NCBI GenBank assembly: GCA_023432995.1 | Contig: JAEZES010000158.1 | Span: 1 to 7,399 of the forward strand | DNA length: 7,399 bases | From: Pseudomonadota bacterium | Lineage (GTDB): Bacteria > Pseudomonadota > Alphaproteobacteria > Sphingomonadales > Sphingomonadaceae | Direction of reading: 5' to 3' | Shown: piece after piece, positions 1 to 5,030 of the stretch | How positions within the stretch are numbered: position 1 is the stretch's first letter | Layout of the letters: every line of letters begins with the position of its first letter | Notes under the pieces: generated by a model | The model's database searches: none | What the model saw: the letters and a program-made list of their open reading frames with translations, nothing else | What the model was told of the DNA's origin: nothing | Made by a program: the position numbers and the translations under genes

Positions 1-247
1 CCCGAAAACCGACGCCCATCTCCTTGGCGACGATCTGCGCCAGCGTGGTCTTGCCGAGCCCCGGCGGGCCGAAGAACAGCACGTGGTCCATCGCCTCGCC
101 ACGCGCCCGCGCCGCCTCGATGAACACCCTGAGGTTCTCGCGCGCCGCCTCCTGCCCGACGAACTCGCCGAGCGACTTGGGGCGCAGGGCGGCGTCCTGA
201 TCTTCCGAGCGGCGCTCCGGCGCGGTGAGGCGATCGTCCGCGCTCAC
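1..247 (-). CDS. ruvB: RuvB, Holliday junction branch-migration ATPase (N-terminal part, cut by window edge)
   Basis: This is the first 82 residues of RuvB, the AAA+ hexameric helicase that, loaded by RuvA, drives branch migration of Holliday junctions in recombinational repair. The Walker A motif GPPGLGKTTLA is at residues 60-70, preceded by the typical RuvB opening with LRPKSLGEFVGQE at 21-33 and MDHVLFFGPPG. The rest of the gene lies off the left edge. The start is GTG at 247-245, chosen because a strong ribosome binding site (GGAGG, complement of 254-258) sits 6 bases upstream and because the GTGA overlap with the doxX stop gives a 4-base junction. It is the last gene visible in the operon ruvA, secreted protein, doxX, ruvB, so its translation is probably coupled to doxX. 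Identity is certain from family motifs; operon-level expression is inferred. Confidence 0.96.
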   Translation of the reverse strand, partial: MSADDRLTAPERRSEDQDAALRPKSLGEFVGQEAARENLRVFIEAARARGEAMDHVLFFGPPGLGKTTLAQIVAKEMGVGFR

Positions 248-660
248 CGGCGCCCTCCGAAAAAGGCGTCGAGGCCGAACTTGCCCGAACCCGCGGTCGC
301 GAAGTGGAGTCCGAGAAACACCAGCACCAGCGCCGGCCACCAGCCGCGGACCGGCTCGTCGAAGTGGACCATCAGCACCGCGCCGGTGAAGTTCGCCGCC
401 ACCAGCAGGCCCGCGAGGCGCGTCAGCAACCCGGCGACGAGCAGGGCCCCGCAGCCGAACTGCACCGCGACCGACAGCGGCGCGAGCAACCACGGCAACG
501 GGAAGCCGTGCTGGCCGAGGAACTCGACGAACTCGCCCATCCGCGCGCGGCTGGTCACGTTGTCCCACGTCTCGTGCATCAGGAACCCGCCGGTCAGCGC
601 GCGCAGGCCGAACAGCGTGAGGTCGCTCCAGCGGGAGAGGGAGGGGAGGGCGAGGTTCAT
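244..660 (-). CDS. DoxX-family small integral membrane protein
   Basis: A 138-residue hydrophobic protein of the DoxX type, about four membrane segments: roughly residues 14-30 (the LFGLRALTGGFLMHE stretch), 55-78, 80-99 and 107-124. The Arg-Ala-x-x-Gly-Gly and following His near residues 20-29 and the C-terminal GSGKFGLDAFF are typical of the family. DoxX proteins are inner-membrane proteins, often linked to redox or thiol stress, but the exact role of this one cannot be read from sequence. The start is the ATG at 660-658, which overlaps the stop of the upstream gene as ATGA and has AGAGGA just upstream; the frame stays open further upstream only because it runs through that gene. It lies between ruvA and ruvB with overlapping junctions on both sides, so it is co-transcribed with them. 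A direct part in recombination is not supported by anything seen here. Confidence 0.85.
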   Translation of the reverse strand: MNLALPSLSRWSDLTLFGLRALTGGFLMHETWDNVTSRARMGEFVEFLGQHGFPLPWLLAPLSVAVQFGCGALLVAGLLTRLAGLLVAANFTGAVLMVHFDEPVRGWWPALVLVFLGLHFATAGSGKFGLDAFFGGRR

Positions 661-1094
661 GGATCCTCTACCATGCCTGGCTCGACAATATGGCTTTCCA
701 GCTCCTCTCGTGAGGCCCGGCTCGGCGCTGCGGGCGGGAATGCCAAGGCGAGGAAAACCGCGCGCTTGGGGTCGACGATCGAGAAGCGGCCAAGCGCATA
801 GGCCGGCTCGAGATCGGTTCTGAACTCGTCCCCGCAATTGTATATCAGCGCCTGGACGCGAACCTGCGTTCCGGCGGGAAGTCCCGCCACAGGCTCGGTC
901 AATTCGATCGTTACGCCGCGTTCCCTCTCCTCGACCACCCTGCCCTTCAGCACTTCGAGACCGGCGGGAAGTTGATCAGGAACCTTGGCGAAGAGCCAGT
1001 GCCTGCCCGTGCCTTCAATGCAAGCGCTCGCCGGGCTCGCAAGGCTAGATGCAACGGCAAATGCCAAGAGCGATCTCGCAAGTCTGTTTGTCAC
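657..1094 (-). CDS. Small secreted or periplasmic protein of unknown function
   Basis: Not recognised. The 145-residue product begins with a convincing signal peptide: Arg4 and Arg7, a hydrophobic core LLAFAVASSLA, then SPASA with likely cleavage after Ala24, leaving Cys25 at the mature N-terminus. The A-S-A-C arrangement could also be read as a poor lipobox, so a lipoprotein is possible; the second cysteine (Cys88, in YNCGDE at 86-91) makes a periplasmic disulfide an equal option. The mature part alternates short beta-type stretches, for example LEVLKGRVVEE and GVTIELTEPV. The GTG start at 1094-1092 overlaps the ruvA stop (GTGA) and has AGAGGG 7 bases upstream. It ends in an ATGA overlap with doxX. 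Hand counts give about 58-67% GC, below ruvA (78% in one sampled line), which suggests it was inserted into the operon. Confidence 0.78.
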   Translation of the reverse strand: MTNRLARSLLAFAVASSLASPASACIEGTGRHWLFAKVPDQLPAGLEVLKGRVVEERERGVTIELTEPVAGLPAGTQVRVQALIYNCGDEFRTDLEPAYALGRFSIVDPKRAVFLALAFPPAAPSRASREELESHIVEPGMVEDP

Positions 1095-1696
1095 CCCGCC
1101 GCCCTCTTCAGCGCTACCCGCACCAGTTCGTTCAGCCCTGCCCCCTCGCCCAGCTCCGCCGTCGCGTGGGCGACGGCGCTCGCCGCCACGGCGGGCTTGA
1201 AGCCGAGGTTCTGCAGCGCGGAGACGGCGTCGGCGCTGGCCGTGCCGGGCTGGGAGACGGCGGTGAGCGGGATGCCGGCGGGGGCGCCCGGGAGCGCGCC
1301 GGCCTTGTCCTTGAGCTCGTTGACGATGCGGCCTGCCAGTTTCGGTCCGACGCCTTGCGCGCGGGCGACCTGGGCGGCGTCGCCGGTGGCGCAGGCGCGT
1401 TGCAGTTCGTCGGCGGTGAGCGCGGAGAGGATCGCGAGGGCGACCTTGCTGCCGACGCCCTGCACGGTGGTCAGCAGGCGGAACCAATCGCGCTCGCCGG
1501 CCTGGGCGAAGCCGAGCAGGCGCATGTCGTTCTCGCTGACCTGGAGGTCGGTGTAGACGGTGACTTCGTCACCGGCGATGCCGAGCGCGGCGAGCGTCTT
1601 CGACGAGCAGTGGACGAGGTAGCCGACGCCGCCGACGTCGATCACCGCCCAGTCCGCCCCGCTCTCGTCGAGCCGCCCCGTGAGCTTGGCAATCAT
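1091..1696 (-). CDS. ruvA: RuvA, Holliday junction DNA-binding protein
   Basis: A 201-residue RuvA, the tetrameric protein that clamps the four-way junction and recruits RuvB. Domain I (OB fold) is residues 1-62 starting MIAKLTGRLDE; domain II carries two helix-hairpin-helix motifs, VQGVGSKVALAIL (78-90) and AQGVGPKLAGRIV (113-125); a flexible Ala/Pro/Gly linker at about 133-150 leads to domain III, the RuvB-binding three-helix unit (154-201). Length is normal for the family. The start is the ATG at 1696-1694, matching the conserved N-terminus and preceded by AGGA with 7-8 base spacing; an in-frame ATG at 1759 would add 21 non-homologous residues. In the acidic pin region I see SEND (54-57), so Glu55 is kept while the position I align with E. 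coli Asp56 is Asn. It heads the visible operon; ruvC is not upstream. A LexA-type box lies about 135 bases upstream. Confidence 0.97.
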   Translation of the reverse strand: MIAKLTGRLDESGADWAVIDVGGVGYLVHCSSKTLAALGIAGDEVTVYTDLQVSENDMRLLGFAQAGERDWFRLLTTVQGVGSKVALAILSALTADELQRACATGDAAQVARAQGVGPKLAGRIVNELKDKAGALPGAPAGIPLTAVSQPGTASADAVSALQNLGFKPAVAASAVAHATAELGEGAGLNELVRVALKRAAG

Positions 1697-1813
1697 GCTT
1701 TGTTCCTGCCCGAGCGCGCGCGGTTTGGCTAGGGCCATCGGGGCAACATCCCCGGCCATGAGCCGTCAGGCGCCGCTCGCAGGCCGTTTGGTCCGGATCG
1801 GATCAGCCCGTGC

Positions 1814-1841
1814 TTGACTTGTAGGACTTCGTTCCTGAAAT
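1814..1841 (+). promoter_or_regulatory. Candidate promoter of the toxin/immunity module
   Basis: TTGACT at 1814-1819 matches the -35 consensus in 5 of 6 positions; 16 bases on, TGAAAT at 1836-1841 matches the -10 in 4 of 6. Transcription would start near 1848, giving a short leader before the ATG at 1866 or 1875. The -10 is inside the LexA-type box. Promoter prediction in GC-rich alphaproteobacteria is unreliable, so this is a candidate only. Confidence 0.4.
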
Positions 1842-1845
1842 GTTC
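1831..1845. promoter_or_regulatory. Candidate LexA (SOS) box, GTTC-N7-GTTC
   Basis: GTTCCTGAAATGTTC is an exact match to the direct-repeat LexA operator established for alphaproteobacteria (GTTC-N7-GTTC). It lies in the divergent region between ruvA (start 1696) and the nuclease toxin gene (start 1866), and overlaps the predicted -10 of the toxin promoter. ruvA is a classical SOS gene in many bacteria, so an operator here is expected for it; the closeness to the toxin start suggests that the toxin could be repressed by the same site. By eye I saw no other copy in the window, though that scan was not exhaustive. Confidence 0.6.
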
Positions 1846-1865
1846 CGGTCGCTCCGTGACGGGGG

Positions 1866-2810
1866 ATGAGCGGCATGGGCATTTGGGCTGAAGCGCAGCG
1901 GCGGGCGTTTTCCGTCTGGCTCCGAACAGGAAGGCTGCCGAATTGGCTGAAGGCAGCCCCCGCGGAGTTCAAGTTCAATCCGTGGCACGATCCGGAGAAC
2001 GGGCAGTTCACGTTCGCCGGAACGGGGCGGTACGTCGGGCGGGCAGACAGCCGCAGATCGGCGGGCGCCGACGCCGCTCGCCACTCCGATGAGCGGCGAC
2101 GTTCGGCGTCGGGCGGCGGCGGACGATCCGGGGGCGGGCAAGGCGGCCGTGGCGGGGGTGGCGACGGCCGCGGGACGGAACGATACGGCGGATTTGCCGG
2201 AGGCGGCGGACGATCGGGCGGCGGTGGCGCTTCGGGCAGTTGGGACGCTCCTTCGCACGGGGCTTCTCCGCAGCCACGGCGGAGCAGCTCCACCGCCGTT
2301 CAGGCTTCCGAGCGGTCCGCTCGCGTGGAGCCCGGCATCAGTCCGAGGATCGCGAAGCGCGCGGCGGAAGAAAAGTGGCGGCGGGTCGAGCGGAACGGAT
2401 ACACTTACCTGATCGACACCCGCGGACGCACGAGGCACGTGTCCGGGCCGGTGACGATCAATCGCGGACAGGCACGTTCCCGTTCGGCCCAGTCGGCCGC
2501 CGGCGGAACGGATCGACGCGCGGGCGACCATGGCGGGCATTACATCGCGCGCCGGTTCGACGGCCCGACCGAGGCGTTCAACCACTTCGCGCAGGATGCC
2601 AGCTTCAATCGCAGCGGTTACCGCGCTCTCGAGAACGAGTGGGCCCGTGCGTTACGCGCTGGCAAACGTGTCGAGGTGAAGATCGAGCCGGACTTCGTCG
2701 GCAATTCGCAGCGGCCTTCGTCGATCAATGTATGGTATTGGATCGATGGAAAACTACAGGGCCGGCAATTCCCCAACGAGCCGGCGGAGACAGCCCGTGA
2801 CAAACGATAG
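1866..2810 (+). CDS. DNA/RNA non-specific endonuclease toxin (polymorphic-toxin type)
   Basis: A 314-residue protein with three parts. Residues 1-58: a Trp/Arg-rich helix (AEAQRRAFSVWLRTGRLP) followed by FKFNPWHDPENGQFTFAGTG (35-54), a motif I recall from other sphingomonad proteins. Residues 60-160: a low-complexity Gly/Arg/Ser linker. Residues 165-305: a nuclease domain of the Endonuclea_NS_2 type, with the lead-in YLIDTRGRTRHVSG (181-194), the catalytic segment DHGGHYIARRF (221-231, His225 the likely general base), then Asn239, Gln243 and Asn248 at the positions of conserved metal/substrate ligands, and the RPSSINVWYWIDG strand pair (283-295). It should hydrolyse nucleic acid. No signal peptide, membrane segment, LXG, PAAR or RHS region is visible, so the export route is unknown. 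The ATG at 1866 is the outermost start; ATG 1875 has the better-spaced purine run. The immunity gene overlaps its 3' end by 14 bases. Confidence 0.87.
   Translation: MSGMGIWAEAQRRAFSVWLRTGRLPNWLKAAPAEFKFNPWHDPENGQFTFAGTGRYVGRADSRRSAGADAARHSDERRRSASGGGGRSGGGQGGRGGGGDGRGTERYGGFAGGGGRSGGGGASGSWDAPSHGASPQPRRSSSTAVQASERSARVEPGISPRIAKRAAEEKWRRVERNGYTYLIDTRGRTRHVSGPVTINRGQARSRSAQSAAGGTDRRAGDHGGHYIARRFDGPTEAFNHFAQDASFNRSGYRALENEWARALRAGKRVEVKIEPDFVGNSQRPSSINVWYWIDGKLQGRQFPNEPAETARDKR
2115..2215 (+). repeat. In-frame direct repeat within the toxin linker
   Basis: The 14-base string GGCGGCGGACGATC occurs at 2115-2128 and again at 2202-2215, 87 bases (29 codons) apart, in the same reading frame. Both encode the core of a GGGGRSGGG-like stretch. 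The linker probably grew by internal duplication; such repeats may make its length variable between strains. Confidence 0.6.
2786..2799 (+). promoter_or_regulatory. Ribosome binding site and GTG start of the immunity gene
   Basis: GGAG at 2786-2789 lies 7 bases before the GTG at 2797-2799, all inside the 3' end of the toxin gene. It decides the start: an in-frame ATG at 2728 would give 23 extra residues read through toxin coding sequence and lacks a comparable site. Confidence 0.7.
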
Positions 2811-3213
2811 GACCGAACGTCTGCTCAGCGAGATCGGCGGCCTCCTTGCGGTGGACACCGCCTACCCCCTTGAGGGGACCCTTCTCTATGCGGTGCTCGA
2901 CAGGAACTTAGTGGCCCCGTCGATCTTCAAGGATCTCGGGGACCACGTGGTGTATCGCCCGCCGAACCTGAATACCCTCGGCCGGGCCTTGCTCGACTTG
3001 TGGGAAGCGCAGGATACCGACGACCGGTGGCGGGAGATCGAATACGTCGTTCGAGGCGACACGTTCGAGGCCGAATATACCTATCCCGACGAGATCGATC
3101 CGGACGAGGAGCCGCTCGACCGCCGCGATCGCGTGGTGGCGCGGCATTTCGGAGACAAACCGATCACCTATCCGCCTCCGACGGAAGAAGATAGCTTCCT
3201 GTTCGAGCTCTGA
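2797..3213 (+). CDS. Immunity protein, YezG/DUF600 type, partner of the upstream nuclease
   Basis: A 138-residue acidic protein without signal peptide or membrane segment, so cytoplasmic. The pattern LLDLWEAQDTDDRWREIEYV (65-84), then a strand FEAEYTYPDEID (90-101), then DRRDRVVARHFGDKP (108-122), matches what I know of the DUF600 family typified by Bacillus subtilis YezG, which neutralises the DNase toxin YeeF. Here the upstream neighbour is likewise a non-specific endonuclease, so the gene pair supports the assignment: it should bind and block the nuclease and protect the producer. The acidic C-terminal half suits masking of a nucleic-acid-binding surface (inference). The gene overlaps the toxin by 14 bases and has its own good ribosome binding site but no visible promoter, so supply of the antidote is tied to toxin transcription. 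Sampled lines give about 57-60% GC. Family call by memory, not by search. Confidence 0.8.
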   Translation: MTNDRTERLLSEIGGLLAVDTAYPLEGTLLYAVLDRNLVAPSIFKDLGDHVVYRPPNLNTLGRALLDLWEAQDTDDRWREIEYVVRGDTFEAEYTYPDEIDPDEEPLDRRDRVVARHFGDKPITYPPPTEEDSFLFEL

Positions 3214-3290
3214 GCGCACGGGTCGACCGCCGGTTCGCAGCGCCGGCGATTGTGGACACACGCCGCAAGTTCCGCCACACGCTGCGGCCC

Positions 3291-4361
3291 ATGAGCTGGA
3301 ACACCTTCGGCCGCGTGCTGCGCTTTACCACCTGGGGCGAGAGCCACGGGCCGGCCTTGGGCGCAGTGGTCGACGGGTGCCCGCCGGGGCTGGCGCTGAG
3401 CGAGGAGGTGATCCAGCCGTTCCTCGACGCTCGCAAGCCGGGGACGAGCAAGTTCACCACCCAGCGGCGCGAGGCGGACCTGGTCAAGATCCTCTCGGGC
3501 ACGTTCGAGGGGAAGACCACCGGCACCCCGATCAGCCTGCTGATCGAGAACACCGACCAGCGCTCGAAGGACTATTCCGAGGTCGCCAAGGCCTATCGCC
3601 CGGGGCACGCCGACTACGCCTACGACGCCAAGTACGGGTTCCGCGACTATCGCGGCGGCGGGCGCTCGTCGGCGCGCGAGACCGCGGCGCGGGTGGCGGC
3701 CGGGGCGGTGGCGCGGCTGGTGATCCCGGAAGTGAGCATCGTCGCCTACGTCAGCGAGATCGGCGGCGACGCGATCGACCGCGAGGCGTTCGACGCGGCG
3801 CAGATCGGGCAGAACCCGTTCTTCTGCCCCGACAGCTGGGCGGCGAGCCGGTGGGAGAAGCTCGTCGACGAGGCGCGCAAGGACGGCTCGTCATTGGGCG
3901 CGGTGGTCGAGTGCGTTGCGACGGGCGTTCCGGCGGGGTGGGGCGCGCCGATTTACGGCAAGCTCGACGCCGACCTCGCCGGCGCGATGATGGGCATCAA
4001 CGCGGTCAAGGGCGTCGAGATCGGCGACGGATTCGCGGCCGCGGCGCTGCGCGGCGAGCAGAACGCCGACCCGATGCGGCCGGGCGCAGATGGATCCCCC
4101 GAGTTCACCGCCAACCATGCGGGCGGGATCGCCGGCGGCATCTCGACCGGGCAGCCGGTCGTGGTGCGGGTGGCGTTCAAGCCGACCAGCTCGATCCTGA
4201 TCCCGCAGGACACGATCACCCGCGAGGGCGAGGCGACCGAGCTCGCTACCAAGGGCCGGCACGACCCGTGTGTCGGCATCCGCGGCACGCCGGTGGTGGC
4301 GGCGATGATGGCGCTGGTGCTGGCCGACCACAAGCTGTTGCACCGGGCACAGTGCGGCTAG
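3291..4361 (+). CDS. aroC: Chorismate synthase
   Basis: A 356-residue AroC, which converts 5-enolpyruvylshikimate-3-phosphate to chorismate with reduced FMN, the last step of the shikimate pathway leading to aromatic amino acids and folate; cytoplasmic homotetramer. Three family signatures are intact: GESHGPALGAVVDGCP (16-31, with His19), YRGGGRSSARETAARVAAG (120-138) and RHDPCVGIRGTPVVAAMM (323-340); the second catalytic His is His106 in RPGHADYAY. Length is normal. The ATG at 3291 is chosen because the protein then begins MSWNTFGRVLRFTTWGESHG as in homologues; a GTG at 3252 would add 13 unrelated residues. Its ribosome binding site is weak. It lies 77 bases after the immunity gene on the same strand; whether it has its own promoter in that gap cannot be seen. 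About 73% GC in one sampled line. Confidence 0.98.
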   Translation: MSWNTFGRVLRFTTWGESHGPALGAVVDGCPPGLALSEEVIQPFLDARKPGTSKFTTQRREADLVKILSGTFEGKTTGTPISLLIENTDQRSKDYSEVAKAYRPGHADYAYDAKYGFRDYRGGGRSSARETAARVAAGAVARLVIPEVSIVAYVSEIGGDAIDREAFDAAQIGQNPFFCPDSWAASRWEKLVDEARKDGSSLGAVVECVATGVPAGWGAPIYGKLDADLAGAMMGINAVKGVEIGDGFAAAALRGEQNADPMRPGADGSPEFTANHAGGIAGGISTGQPVVVRVAFKPTSSILIPQDTITREGEATELATKGRHDPCVGIRGTPVVAAMMALVLADHKLLHRAQCG

Positions 4362-4444
4362 CCGGCCGGATAAAGAACGCCCGTTAACGACCCGACTCGG
4401 GCATTTCGAAGTCGCCAGGTAGCGGTCCAAATGCAGCCAGAATT

Positions 4445-4457
4445 CTGCGTCACGCAG
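4445..4457. promoter_or_regulatory. Short palindrome in front of the acetyltransferase gene
   Basis: CTGCGTCACGCAG is a perfect 6-base inverted repeat around a single C, 7 bases before the ATG at 4465, and it overlaps the weak AGG ribosome binding site at 4456-4458. It could be an operator or a small hairpin (5-bp stem, TCA loop) limiting translation. The rest of the 103-base gap after aroC shows only a weak CCCG-ACT-CGGG hairpin at 4391-4401 and no clear terminator. Confidence 0.3.
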
Positions 4458-4464
4458 GCACGCC

Positions 4465-4932
4465 ATGACATTCATCATCCGGCACGCGATCTTCCCTGAT
4501 GATAAGGCGGCGGTGCTGGAAATCTGGCGCGAGTTTATCGCCAATTCCCCGGTGAATCTGGATTATCAAAACAACGAAGCCGAGTTCGCCGATCTACCGG
4601 GGAAGTATACCTCGCCCAAAGGTTGCGTGCTGCTGGCAGATCGTGAGGGCGAAATCGAGGGCTGCGTCGCGATGCGGCACGTCACTCCCGAAATTTGCGA
4701 AATGAAACGACTCTATGTTCGTCCCCGATCTCAAGGCTTGCATCTCGGTCGAGCTCTCGCCGAACGTCTGATCGAAGAGGCCCGCGCTGTGGGTTACAGC
4801 GAGATGAGGCTTGATGTGCAGGCGAAGTTCGTGACGGCACGCAAGCTGTATGAGGCCCTCGGCTTCGTCGAGGCCAAGCCAGTCTCGTTCAATCCGGTTC
4901 CCGGTGCGTCCTTCCTCGGTCTCCATCTATGA
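4465..4932 (+). CDS. GNAT-family N-acetyltransferase
   Basis: A 155-residue single-domain GNAT enzyme, expected to transfer acetyl from acetyl-CoA to an amine; substrate unknown. The core is visible: MKRLYVRPRSQGLHLGRALA (80-99) is motif A with the CoA pyrophosphate loop and following helix, MRLDV (114-118) the next strand, ARKLYEALGFVEAKP (125-139) motif B, and the tail SFNPVPGASFLGL (141-153) fits the subgroup ending in a conserved NP-x-PGA. In the loop the usual [Q/R]-x-x-G-x-[G/A] appears as Q-G-L-H-L-G, with His93 in place of the first glycine. Base composition is unlike its neighbours: two sampled lines give 48-50% GC against 73% in aroC, with more A/T-ending codons, so transfer from another genome is likely. 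It stands alone on its strand and converges on the membrane protein gene to the right. Confidence 0.88.
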   Translation: MTFIIRHAIFPDDKAAVLEIWREFIANSPVNLDYQNNEAEFADLPGKYTSPKGCVLLADREGEIEGCVAMRHVTPEICEMKRLYVRPRSQGLHLGRALAERLIEEARAVGYSEMRLDVQAKFVTARKLYEALGFVEAKPVSFNPVPGASFLGLHL

Positions 4933-5030
4933 CCGGATCGGCAGTTCTCTGAGCAGTTTTGCCGAATGCTGTCTGGCGGGAGTCCACCCGAAGCTGCCGC
5001 AGGTTTGCGCAACAGCGGTGCGCTAGCGCC

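Noticed and set aside
1739..1754. CGGGG/CCCCG hairpin in the ruvA leader as a regulatory element
   Set aside because: Five GC pairs with a six-base loop occur readily by chance here; no further support.
1766..2585. Long open frames antisense to the toxin gene
   Set aside because: They are Pro/Arg/Ala-rich low-complexity translations mirroring the Gly-rich linker, lack ribosome binding sites and any recognisable domain; typical shadows in GC-rich DNA.
3229..3247. GCCGG/CCGGC hairpin after the immunity gene as a terminator
   Set aside because: Five-base stem, nine-base loop and no T-run; too weak to call.
1761..3250. Flanking repeats around the toxin module as attachment sites or target duplications: CCCGTGC (1807-1813) with GCACGGG (3216-3222), and CGCCG-CTCGCAG (1771-1782) with CGCCGGTTCGCAG (3228-3240)
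   Set aside because: The first is inverted and only 7 bases, the second imperfect; matches of this size are expected by chance in GC-rich flanks.
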